Assembly (NCBI GenBank): GCA_021812985.1 | Contig: JAKAMG010000001.1 | Span: forward strand, 124,001 to 188,000 | Direction: 5' to 3' | DNA length: 64,000 nucleotides | Source of the DNA: Bacteroidota bacterium | Lineage (GTDB): Bacteria > Bacteroidota > Ignavibacteria > Kryptoniales > JAKASW01 | Shown here: positions 46,161 through 54,605 of the stretch, one piece after another | How the letters are laid out: each line of letters starts with the position of its first letter | Numbering within the stretch: position 1 is the first letter of the stretch | Translations under genes and position numbers: made by a program | Notes under the pieces: model-generated | The model's database searches: none | What the model was told of the DNA's origin: nothing | What the model saw: the letters and a program-made list of their open reading frames with translations, nothing else

Positions 46161-46700
46161 ATGACAGCGGTCTCCAACATGAGACCGCTGTCTTTGTTTA
46201 TGTTAATCCTTTTTGCTGCGGCGGTTGTAAATGCGCAGTCCGTACGTTCGGCCTCAAGTCCCACAATAAAGGTCAGAGCGAATTTGGTGCAGGGACTTTC
46301 AATTACTCCTTCAGCAGGTAGTGATGGTTTAGGGAATATCAATCTGGGAATGGCGGCCCGAAGCACCTCAGCGGCGGCTGTCAATCCCAACTCAAGCCCT
46401 TCGGCCGGCATGATGACGATAAACGGCGAGTCGGCGATGAACGTGACGATTACATATACTCCTTCCGTCCAGCTGATGCACAATGGTCAGGGACAGTACT
46501 CGTTGAATTTCGTTCCGGATGTGGTAGGTGCCACAGGCCTGACGATGCAGCAGTCCGCCACGCGTTTACCGAGCGGCTCTGCGCTCTCCCTCGGCACTGA
46601 CGGTCGTTACTATTTCTGGCTGGGCGGCCAGGTCTACGTCCCGCCCGGGCAGGCTCCAGGCACATACACGGGTGTCTTCAATATAACAATAGGGTATTAG
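46161..46700 (+). CDS. DUF4402-like fibre subunit 2
   Basis: About 179 residues. The signal peptide ends near VNAQ. The mature domain has NINLGMAARS and the C-terminal pattern APGTYTGVFNITIGY. The start is uncertain: ATG 46161 is chosen, ATG 46179 is possible, and an in-frame TTG at 46116 sits 6 bases after GAGGT. Two of its strands, VNVTITYTP-like and YSLNFVPDVVG, align by eye with subunit 1. Confidence 0.8.
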   Translation: MTAVSNMRPLSLFMLILFAAAVVNAQSVRSASSPTIKVRANLVQGLSITPSAGSDGLGNINLGMAARSTSAAAVNPNSSPSAGMMTINGESAMNVTITYTPSVQLMHNGQGQYSLNFVPDVVGATGLTMQQSATRLPSGSALSLGTDGRYYFWLGGQVYVPPGQAPGTYTGVFNITIGY

Positions 46701-47249
46701 TTGTCGGCAAAGAGACTCCGAGTCGGGGGGACGTTCTTGTTTCTCCTCACCGGCTTCCTGTTTCTTGCCTTCCCCCCGCGGGTACTCTCGCAAAAGGTTT
46801 TGATGCACCAGCTCTCCTCGATACAGGTAGTGGTACCCTTTCCAGGATTGACGGTGTCGGTCGTCCGCCCTCTTGACTTCGGGCAAATCAAGAAAAATAC
46901 CGGGACTGAAAGAATTTCGCTTCACAGCGTCTCAAATGGCAAGTTCACGCTGACGGGTATCTATCACCGCCTTCCAGTATATATATCCGTTGAAGCTCCA
47001 CATGAACTGACCAATGGAGGAGACAGTCTGGACTTTGTTGGTTCCGCGGCGTTCAACGGGCTTGAAGACAAGACTGAAACAGCCACTCTCATCAGTGCCT
47101 CCGGAAAGAGACTTTCTTCGGTTGAACTGAACGCGAACAGGGAAGGCTGGACCGGATTTGCTTACGTATATTTGTATGGATACTTGAAGATGAGAAAAGC
47201 TCCCCCGGGAAAATACACGGGGACCTGCGTGGTTACTCTGATACTGTGA
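46701..47249 (+). CDS. DUF4402-like fibre subunit 3 (divergent)
   Basis: A 182-residue protein starting with TTG directly after the stop of subunit 2. AGGG at 46691-46694 is the ribosome site; no in-frame ATG precedes the signal peptide (ends near VLSQ). The mature part has RPLDFGQIKKNTG and ends PPGKYTGTCVVTLIL, the family pattern, but the middle is diverged. It may be a minor, tip or adaptor subunit (inference). Confidence 0.72.
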   Translation: MSAKRLRVGGTFLFLLTGFLFLAFPPRVLSQKVLMHQLSSIQVVVPFPGLTVSVVRPLDFGQIKKNTGTERISLHSVSNGKFTLTGIYHRLPVYISVEAPHELTNGGDSLDFVGSAAFNGLEDKTETATLISASGKRLSSVELNANREGWTGFAYVYLYGYLKMRKAPPGKYTGTCVVTLIL

Positions 47250-47259
47250 GGCATTGCAT

Positions 47260-47793
47260 ATGAAAAACTTCTATATAAAAAACGCCCTTCTTCGTATCCC
47301 CGTCGTCTTCCTTCTTCTGACGGGCGTATCGGTTGCCCAGGGCAAGCCGGGTAACCATGGTTCAGACGACGACACAAACATACAGGCCACTGTTCTCAAC
47401 CAGCTATCCTTCGGAACACTGATAGTCGGCAGGGATGTCCAGTCGACTGTCGGTTTCTCTGATCAGACAGCGGGTAGTGCCGTGATCACAGGGTTGAGCA
47501 GGAGCCAGACGGTTACGCTGATGTTCTCCCTCCCTCAGGATCTATATTCGGGGGCAAATCAGCTAAGCATTGGCTTCAGTTCTAACAGCGCCGCATGGTC
47601 CACATCGAATGACCTGTCAGGCGCGACCAGTTTCAACCCGAATTCTCAGATCACATTGCCTCAGTCCGCTACGTCCACCGGCAATCTGTATCTCTGGATC
47701 GGCGCCACCGTTCATGTAAGTCCTCAGCAGGCGACCGGGCAGTACCAGGGAACCATAACGGTCCAGGTGAGCGTGAACAACAACGATGATTAG
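47260..47793 (+). CDS. DUF4402-like fibre subunit 4
   Basis: A 177-residue exported protein with a signal ending near SVAQ. The mature part has LSFGTLIVGRDV and ends ATGQYQGTITVQVSVNNNDD, matching the family. ATG 47260 with GTGAGG upstream is preferred over TTG 47254. It lies 10 bp after subunit 3 and 8 bp before the chaperone gene. Confidence 0.8.
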   Translation: MKNFYIKNALLRIPVVFLLLTGVSVAQGKPGNHGSDDDTNIQATVLNQLSFGTLIVGRDVQSTVGFSDQTAGSAVITGLSRSQTVTLMFSLPQDLYSGANQLSIGFSSNSAAWSTSNDLSGATSFNPNSQITLPQSATSTGNLYLWIGATVHVSPQQATGQYQGTITVQVSVNNNDD

Positions 47794-47801
47794 GAGTTAG
47801 T

Positions 47802-48623
47802 TTGAAAAAGTTTTTATTTGTGGGCTTTGCGTCGGCGATTTTCGCGCTTCACGCCGAAGCTCAAGTCGTGATCGCGCCGCCGATAGTATTCATAAGCGAT
47901 CAGGTTCCCTTTGGGACTTTTACCGTCTCAAACGCCTCCCAGGTGCCTCAGGAGGTTGACATATCTTTCAGGTTCGGTTATCCGAACACCGATTCTTTAG
48001 GGAAGGTCTTCATGGATTACAGCGACAGCGCAACCGCCGAGAAATATTCGTGTGAGCAATGGATAAACGGCTTCCCGACCAAATTCATCCTGAACCCGGG
48101 ACAAGAGCAGGTCGTGCACATGTCGGTATCCGCGCCAGACTCATTAGCCGACGGCGAATACTGGACAAGACTGATCACAACCTCCCAACCCCAGCAGAGG
48201 TTCAGCGAGACTCTCAAGAACGGGATATCTGCGAACATAATTTTCGTGTTCACGCAGGTCACTTCTGTTGTGTATGAGAAGGGGAACCTCGGAACCCAAC
48301 TAGACTTCCAGAGTTTGCAGACCTCTCAGGACTCGGGCGCGGTGGATGTTTACGCTCATCTAAAGAGAGGAGGGAATGCACCCTTCCTCGGAGAAGTATC
48401 ACTGAGTGTTTCCGATCAGAGCGGGAACGTCGTGTACGAGAAGAAGGAATTGATTGCGGTCTACATGCAGTTCGTGAAGAAGTTCGCGGTTCCCCTTTCC
48501 AAACTCCCGCCAGGGAGCTATACCGCCTCGGTTACGGTGTCGTCCGAAAGGCCTGACATTCCGGCGGAAAACCTGATTAAGATTCTTCCGGTCACCAAGT
48601 CAACCAGTTTCTCGGTAAACTAG
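47802..48623 (+). CDS. PapD-like periplasmic pilus chaperone
   Basis: A 273-residue exported protein. The signal peptide ends near AEAQ (residue 21). The first Ig-like domain contains VSNASQVPQEVDIS, ILNPGQEQVV and SLADGEYWTRL, which parallel the chaperone motifs around the L-x-P-G-x-x-Q and DGEYR segments. A second Ig-like domain follows (about 155-270). It starts at TTG 47802 with AGGAG at 47792-47796. It would hold fibre subunits by donor-strand complementation and pass them to the usher. The family match is by motif and context. Confidence 0.75.
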   Translation: MKKFLFVGFASAIFALHAEAQVVIAPPIVFISDQVPFGTFTVSNASQVPQEVDISFRFGYPNTDSLGKVFMDYSDSATAEKYSCEQWINGFPTKFILNPGQEQVVHMSVSAPDSLADGEYWTRLITTSQPQQRFSETLKNGISANIIFVFTQVTSVVYEKGNLGTQLDFQSLQTSQDSGAVDVYAHLKRGGNAPFLGEVSLSVSDQSGNVVYEKKELIAVYMQFVKKFAVPLSKLPPGSYTASVTVSSERPDIPAENLIKILPVTKSTSFSVN

Positions 48624-48970
48624 GTAGGCACTCTACAGGATTTTCGGAAAGTCGGTGTCAAAGAACCAACGGGAGACAAGTGCGGCAGGAGAGGCCCAGG
48701 TGACTGGCCGTTGAGTGCCGCATTGAAGGAATCACAGCTTGAAAGCACGAAGGGATCGGCACTGGGAAGGGGCTCATCGCCGCTCGCTCCGGGAAATTCC
48801 CTTTGCTATCCAGTGTATCGATTGATGAAGAACGGGTTCAGAATCTCCCGCCACCCGGCTGGCGAGAAGAAGAATGACCTGTTGTGCGCTGCGCCCGGCA
48901 GCGGAACCGACACTGCTTGGCGAGGAGAATGAGGTAGGAGGCATCACTTTGCCTTCGTACAAAGTGGTAC
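48624..48970. other. Gap between chaperone and usher-like gene
   Basis: About 350 bp with no credible gene. A 73-codon frame at 48711-48932 has no domain. The gap is odd in an otherwise tight operon. It could hold a separate promoter or a decayed subunit gene. Confidence 0.4.
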
Positions 48971-51900
48971 ATGGATTACGATTCCTTTCGCACTGTTATC
49001 GCCCGCCATGCGGCGTCTGTTCTAGTTCTCATTTTCCTGATTCCGTTCGCGGCATTCCAGGGCTCGGCGCTCGCCGCTGAGCCCACCGTCTCCGTCCCCC
49101 GAGGCAAAGCCCAACCGGTAATACTCACGTTCGGCTACGGTGGCCTCGTCGACACATACGTCACCGCCCTCTATGTCGGCGATTCACTATACCTTCCCGT
49201 TCATACCCTCCTTACAGATCTTAAGATTTTCAACAAGCTTGATATGCGGCAAAAGAAAATCGAAGGGTTCTATGTCAATGAGTCGGACCGTTACGAGCTA
49301 AACTTCGCGAATCTTACCGCGACTATCGGTGGCAGAACAATCGCCGTGGATTCAACGAAGATTATTTCAGGTCCAGTCGATTTCTATCTCCTCCCCTCAG
49401 TATTCACGAAAGTCTTCGGGATGGACTTTAGCGTTGATATGAACAAGCTGGTGCTCATTCTCAAGACAAGGGTCAAGCTCCCGATCATAGCGAATTACGA
49501 GCGGAGGCTTAAGCTGCAGTACCAAACGCAGCCCCTCGGAATATTCCGTCCGCAGGCGCCGCTTCTATATCCTGAGAGGAGGGCCATGCTGAATGGTGGC
49601 GTTCTGGATTATGCCATTTCTGCATTCAGGGGAGCCAGCGGGACGTCATATTCATATAACCTCAATGCAGGAGCTCAGCTCCTCGGTGGAGACATCGAGG
49701 GCGCGATCAATGGGGGATACAGTGGCGGTATGTCCACCATATACTCGAAGCAGGTGCACTGGCGTTATACGATAGATTCCACTCGAGCCATAACCAGCGT
49801 GTCGCTCGGAAATCTGTTCAGCAACGGCTTGGTGCAGTATGACTTCAGAGGAATTCAGATAACGAACACACCGGTCCAGATTCGGAGGCTCTTCGGCAAC
49901 TACGCGTTTTCAGAAAAGGTGCAACCGGGATGGGACACGGAACTGTTCCTCAACGGGGCGAGAGTAGGTTACCAAAGAGCGGACGCTCTGGGAAACGTCC
50001 ATTATAACATCCCGCTCATCTACGGGACTTCGTTTATTCAAATGAAGACTTACGGCCCGTCGGGACAGTATCAGGAAGTAGACAAGAGGCTTCAGATTCC
50101 ATTCACTCTCGTGCCTGACAAGGAATTTGATTACACCCTGAGCGCGGGGCCGCTTGCCAACTCGGACAGCAGCATTGTTCAGTTCAATGCCGCTTACGGT
50201 ATTTCAGATTGGATAACCGACCGGGTCGGCATCGACTATCTTCAGAGCAAGGTTGACAAGAGACCGGTTCCCTACAACGCTCTCGCATTTCGTCTCGGGA
50301 GCCCTTACATAATAAGCCTTCAGGCTGCTCCGGCTTACGGATATGAGGTCTCGCTTAATGCCATCTATCCGTCCCAGGCCTCGTACGGATTCACATACGA
50401 CAAATTCAAGGACAACGCCCTGTATAACCCGTCGTTCAAAAGGGAGCAACTCTTCGCGACGGCCTACCTCCCTGTGTCAATTGGGGGGAACACTCTTAAC
50501 TTTAGCTTCTCGGGAACCGGACAGACATTCAAGGACGGAAGCGAAAACGTGACTTATTCATTCGGGTCGAACGCGAGCGTGAGCAGACTTAACTTATCGG
50601 CAAACTACACTGGCTCTTACCAGCGCTCGGCAAGCTCTAATCTCACGATTGGCAGGACCCTCTCCGCTTCATTCCTTTACTCGTTCTTCTTTGGGTCGGG
50701 TCCTTTGAGCTTCCTGAACGGGACTCTCTCCGGAATCTCAGGAGACTACGATATTGCCGATAGAGCGCTGACAAGCATGAGGCTCGACCTGTCCCAGTAC
50801 TTCGGCGGGTATGTATCGGTCGAGCTCTACGCGCAAAGGGACTTCCTGAACCGCTCGAACTCTTTCAATCTGCAGGTTACTTGCGACCTACCGTTCGTAC
50901 AGACGTCGTCGTCGGCAAGTTACCAGGGTAATCAGTCGTCATTTTCACAATATGTCAGCGGTTCCCTCGGCTACGATTCCCATTATGACAAATTCCTTTT
51001 CAACGGCCTGCACTGGGTCGGTCAATCCGCCGTCTCAATGCGTATGTATCTGGATGTGAATCAGGATGGAAATTTCGACAAGGGAGATGAACTCATAAAG
51101 GACGGGAGTATCACGCTCAGACAGGCCGCGTCATCTGATCTCTTTACGTCCGGGATCATAAGAGCGTGGAACCTGATGCCGTACTCGCAATATAGCGCTG
51201 ACATACAATCAGGTTCCCTGAGAAATCCACTCTGGATGCCGGACAGAGAATCGTTCTCGTTCATGACAGATCCGAATACCTATAAGGCCATAGATATCCC
51301 TTATTACTCCGCGGGAGTCATACAGGGAAGGGCTGTCCAGATAGACAAAGGGAAGGAGACGGCGGTCCCCGGACTCGAAGTGATTGTAGAGGCAAAGCAT
51401 GGTCTCTTCAGGAAGACTATTTCAGCCTTCAATGACGGCAGCCTCTACTACGTGGGCATCCCGCCGGGCGAATACCGCATTTATGTGGACCCCAGCCAGC
51501 TAGATGCTCTCGATGATCAGTCGGAACCGGCCTCGCGGGACTTCACGGTTAAGTTCAAAAGAGCCGGTGACTTCATAAAGGGGCTGACTTTCCAGCTCAG
51601 CCGCAGGGTAGAGGTTGTGCAGACCGCGCCCCCTCCGATTGTCGAACCGAAGAAATATGTGGTACAGCTTGGGGCCTTCACGACGGCCAAGAGGGCAGAG
51701 GAGTTTGCCCACGCGACGCGGCCGAAGATAGATCGTAGGATCAGCGTCATATACAACAAGGGATCTCATCTCTATTCAGTCCAGCTTGATACGATGAGTG
51801 AAAGCAGGAAAGCCTATACGCTCGTTCAGGATCTGATATATAACAAGGGGATACGCGACGCGTTCGTCATGGTGATACCTGCGCCACGGGTAGAGTACAC

Positions 51901-52372
51901 ATTCGCAGTCAGGATCGGGATGTTCCGGTCGCTCTCTTCGGCGATAGCCTTCGCGAACGATGCACGCTCTCTCCTCGGTGTAGGGGCAAGAGTGGATTTC
52001 AACTCGCCGCTGAGGATTTTCGAAGTGACGGCGGGGTCGTTCGGCACGAGAAAGGCCGCGAAGGCACTTCTCGAAAACATCAACTCAAATCATGTTTACA
52101 GGAACGCTTCTATTGTCGTCACGGGCCATTATCCGTTGAAGAGATACGCGGTGCTACTCAACACGTTCGAGAGTTATAACTCCGCGGAAAATTACGCGCG
52201 CGGCATCTTCAATAACCACAAGGTAGACGCGTTGATCGATTTCGATCCGGCGACGGTGGAATTCAGGGTCTTCACAATGCCGATGCAGCACTACGACGAG
52301 GCCGAGAGGGAACTCGAGTCAATTCGACCGCTCAAGCTGTTCAACTTGCCGACGGTGATCCTCGTCAGGTAA
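48971..52372 (+). CDS. Usher-like outer-membrane protein with three SPOR domains
   Basis: An 1133-residue protein with a signal peptide (ends near ALAAEP). The N-terminal region (about 45-175) resembles an usher periplasmic domain. A plug/middle-like part (about 300-375) has ELFLNGARVGYQRAD and GNVHYNIPL. A long barrel-like stretch runs to about 670. EF-hand-like DVNQDGNFDKGDE is near 695-707 and a carboxypeptidase-regulatory-like beta domain near 780-870. Three SPOR-type domains start near 894 (KKYVVQLGAF), 975 (FAVRIGMF) and 1056 (RYAVLLNTF). SPOR domains bind denuded peptidoglycan. Ordinary ushers end with two small beta domains instead. Predicted role: secretion and wall-anchored assembly of the DUF4402 fibre. 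Confidence 0.75.
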   Translation: MDYDSFRTVIARHAASVLVLIFLIPFAAFQGSALAAEPTVSVPRGKAQPVILTFGYGGLVDTYVTALYVGDSLYLPVHTLLTDLKIFNKLDMRQKKIEGFYVNESDRYELNFANLTATIGGRTIAVDSTKIISGPVDFYLLPSVFTKVFGMDFSVDMNKLVLILKTRVKLPIIANYERRLKLQYQTQPLGIFRPQAPLLYPERRAMLNGGVLDYAISAFRGASGTSYSYNLNAGAQLLGGDIEGAINGGYSGGMSTIYSKQVHWRYTIDSTRAITSVSLGNLFSNGLVQYDFRGIQITNTPVQIRRLFGNYAFSEKVQPGWDTELFLNGARVGYQRADALGNVHYNIPLIYGTSFIQMKTYGPSGQYQEVDKRLQIPFTLVPDKEFDYTLSAGPLANSDSSIVQFNAAYGISDWITDRVGIDYLQSKVDKRPVPYNALAFRLGSPYIISLQAAPAYGYEVSLNAIYPSQASYGFTYDKFKDNALYNPSFKREQLFATAYLPVSIGGNTLNFSFSGTGQTFKDGSENVTYSFGSNASVSRLNLSANYTGSYQRSASSNLTIGRTLSASFLYSFFFGSGPLSFLNGTLSGISGDYDIADRALTSMRLDLSQYFGGYVSVELYAQRDFLNRSNSFNLQVTCDLPFVQTSSSASYQGNQSSFSQYVSGSLGYDSHYDKFLFNGLHWVGQSAVSMRMYLDVNQDGNFDKGDELIKDGSITLRQAASSDLFTSGIIRAWNLMPYSQYSADIQSGSLRNPLWMPDRESFSFMTDPNTYKAIDIPYYSAGVIQGRAVQIDKGKETAVPGLEVIVEAKHGLFRKTISAFNDGSLYYVGIPPGEYRIYVDPSQLDALDDQSEPASRDFTVKFKRAGDFIKGLTFQLSRRVEVVQTAPPPIVEPKKYVVQLGAFTTAKRAEEFAHATRPKIDRRISVIYNKGSHLYSVQLDTMSESRKAYTLVQDLIYNKGIRDAFVMVIPAPRVEYTFAVRIGMFRSLSSAIAFANDARSLLGVGARVDFNSPLRIFEVTAGSFGTRKAAKALLENINSNHVYRNASIVVTGHYPLKRYAVLLNTFESYNSAENYARGIFNNHKVDALIDFDPATVEFRVFTMPMQHYDEAERELESIRPLKLFNLPTVILVR

Positions 52373-52490
52373 TTGTCGGGAGGAGCGAGCGAAATTCTTG
52401 TGGCACGGCTGGATTATTGACCTCCCAAAGTGTGATATTACCAAAACGCGGATTGAGGCGGCCCTCGGCGGTGCCGCGCGAGGCTTGAAA

Positions 52491-52506
52491 TGGCACGGCT
52501 GTCGCA
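52491..52506 (+). promoter_or_regulatory. Possible sigma-54-type promoter
   Basis: TGGCACGGCTGTCGCA matches the -24/-12 consensus with correct spacing and one core change (TCGC for TTGC). It lies about 46 bp upstream of the DUF3108 gene start. Confidence 0.3.
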
Positions 52507-52551
52507 CGCCGGCGTGGCCTCTGACAACCGCACAATAAAGAAAGAGTTCGG

Positions 52552-53442
52552 ATGGACACTGCTCGGAGACTGAATCGGGGGATTGTAAAGAGATTCCTTC
52601 TCAGTCTTGTCCTGTTAATTTCACTCTTCATCGCGTTCACTTCCGTTTGGGCGGCATCGATTTTCGGATCGATTGCCAATCGTCTCCATTCCGCCGGATG
52701 GTCTGCGGCATCGGCCGACGAAATAATGCAGCCGAATGAGTCTGTTACTTTTGAGGCGAGCTATTTCATATTCAAGCTCGGATCTGTTACCTTCCAATTT
52801 CTCGGCAGCTGTGAATTCAATGGAAAGCCGGCGTACCACATTCGGGCTTCAATCGATTCGTACAGCGGTATCCCGTTCGTTAATTTTCACGGCGTGTATG
52901 AGACTTACGCGGACACTTCGACGCTCACTTGTCTCTCTACTTCCAACGACCAAATGGACGGCAAAGATTGGATTCACACGAGCTACGTCTTGAATTATGC
53001 CGGGAAGAATCTAGTCTGGCAGCAGTCAAGAGAGGGACAGGTGATGAAGACTGTGGACCTTCCCCTTGACACCACGTACACAGACGGCCTAAGCTTTTTT
53101 TATTTTGTGAGACGTGCCTGCCTGAATGCCGGCGGCGCGCCGAGGACGTTGACCGTCCCCATTATTTCAGATACCAACCGCTCAACTGTAGAGCTGACGA
53201 TAGATGAAGCGCGGGAACCATGCGAAGTCACAGCGTACGATTTTCCCATTGAGGCGGAGAGATTGTCCGGTCACATCAACTTTAAAGGTACGTTCGGTGT
53301 GACTGGTGATTTCACCGGTTGGATCTCTGATGACCCGGCCGAGGTCCCTCTCCGGGCGGACCTTAAGGTTCTGATCGGAAGCATAGGAGTAAAACTGAAA
53401 GAGATACGGCGCGAGGGGTGGGTGCCGCCTCGTGCGGAATAG
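52552..53442 (+). CDS. DUF3108 envelope protein
   Basis: A 296-residue protein with an N-terminal signal or anchor (about 12-35). The beta-rich body has SVTFEASYFIFKLGSVTFQ and GKPAYHIRASIDSYSGI, matching DUF3108. The function is unknown. It follows the usher-like gene by 180 bp in the same direction. A sigma-54-like site lies just upstream. It may assist the fibre system or be independent. Confidence 0.8.
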   Translation: MDTARRLNRGIVKRFLLSLVLLISLFIAFTSVWAASIFGSIANRLHSAGWSAASADEIMQPNESVTFEASYFIFKLGSVTFQFLGSCEFNGKPAYHIRASIDSYSGIPFVNFHGVYETYADTSTLTCLSTSNDQMDGKDWIHTSYVLNYAGKNLVWQQSREGQVMKTVDLPLDTTYTDGLSFFYFVRRACLNAGGAPRTLTVPIISDTNRSTVELTIDEAREPCEVTAYDFPIEAERLSGHINFKGTFGVTGDFTGWISDDPAEVPLRADLKVLIGSIGVKLKEIRREGWVPPRAE

Positions 53443-53494
53443 CACGAGACTCTCCCCGACCGGCTTTCTAAGCAAGGTTTCTCCCGGGGCCGGG

Positions 53495-54478
53495 TTAACC
53501 CCTGCGAAGTGCGAGTAGGGTCAGATCGTCAGCCCGCCTTCCGCTGCCGGCGAACAGATCGAGATCCTTCAGACAGGCAAACGTCAAAGCATCGGGCGGG
53601 TCGCCCGCGTGTCCTGAGAGTACTTTCCTAAGTCTGTCTTCACCATACATGCCTCCGGAAATTCCAGTCGCCTCACTCAGTCCATCCGTGTAAAGAATAA
53701 GGCTCTCTCCTTTTTCGAGCCGAAAGCTTTCCGTTTTATAAATGCCATCGCAGGTAATTCCGAGAGGGAGACCCGATGAAGCGATCACCTCGGTACCTGT
53801 GGATCGGAGCACGATGGGGGGACAATGGCCGGCGTTCACGACACGGACCTCCCCGTCACGGTGCGCGATTCCACTGACAAGCGTAGCGAAATGAGTCGAA
53901 AGGCTTGCCCCGCAGAATATTCGGTTTGCTCTCTCGGTCAACAGGTCGATTGAGAGGCCGATGCCGGCGAGAGTTCTAAACGTGGCATGAAGTTGTGACA
54001 TTAGCATTGACGCCGCGATACCTTTCCCGCTGACATCTCCGATCACAAATAGGAACGACTCAAGATCATTGTCCGGAAATATTATGTCCAAGTAGTCTCC
54101 GCTCACTTCTCCGTAAGGCTCGTAGTGGTATGCGCTCAGCCATCCGGGAAGGGGGATGTTTTTACGTGGTAGGAGGCCGGTTTGTATTTGGCGCGCCAGA
54201 GAGAGATCCCGTTCAAGGGCGTGCCGTTCGGCTGCGGATAAGTGCTCGATGCAGTATCTGGCGAGTGGATCCGCGGCGAGCGTCTCAGTCTCAATCGAGT
54301 CGTGGCATGTTTCGCATAATCCGTATCCGCCGTTGGAGATCTTGTCCAGAGCCCTGTCGATGTCACGTATGAGCCTGCCGATTTCGTCAGGCCTGTTGGA
54401 CTTTGAGACAGCCCCTTCGAGCCGCTCTTTTCGCTCCTGAAGCTGCCTCGCTATTAGGTCTTCGATTTGAGTAGTCAT
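53495..54478 (-). CDS. Zinc-finger / PP2C (SpoIIE-type) phosphatase fusion
   Basis: A 327-residue protein. The N-terminal 80 residues form a DksA/TraR-like module: helices, then GGYGLCETCHDSIE with Cys55, Cys58, and Cys76 and His79 in RYCIEHL (one Cys replaced by His). Residues about 85-325 are a PP2C-type phosphatase with VSGDYLD, IGDVSGKGIAASM and RRADDLTLL metal-site Asps. Such phosphatases control anti-sigma or anti-anti-sigma partners. No such gene is adjacent, so the target is unknown. It is cytoplasmic. Confidence 0.87.
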   Translation of the reverse strand: MTTQIEDLIARQLQERKERLEGAVSKSNRPDEIGRLIRDIDRALDKISNGGYGLCETCHDSIETETLAADPLARYCIEHLSAAERHALERDLSLARQIQTGLLPRKNIPLPGWLSAYHYEPYGEVSGDYLDIIFPDNDLESFLFVIGDVSGKGIAASMLMSQLHATFRTLAGIGLSIDLLTERANRIFCGASLSTHFATLVSGIAHRDGEVRVVNAGHCPPIVLRSTGTEVIASSGLPLGITCDGIYKTESFRLEKGESLILYTDGLSEATGISGGMYGEDRLRKVLSGHAGDPPDALTFACLKDLDLFAGSGRRADDLTLLALRRG

Positions 54479-54605
54479 TATTTCGTCTCCCTGACAGTGG
54501 TCCGGCCTTTTTCTTGAATTGCCGGGACAGGCACTACTACGAAAATAATGTGCTTTGGGTACAGGCTAGAACGCCATGAGATGCAAGGCGTTCGTCCGGC
54601 GGGAA

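Noticed and set aside
53492-53501. GGGTTAACCC palindrome
   Set aside because: Overlaps the phosphatase stop codon and is short; no further evidence.
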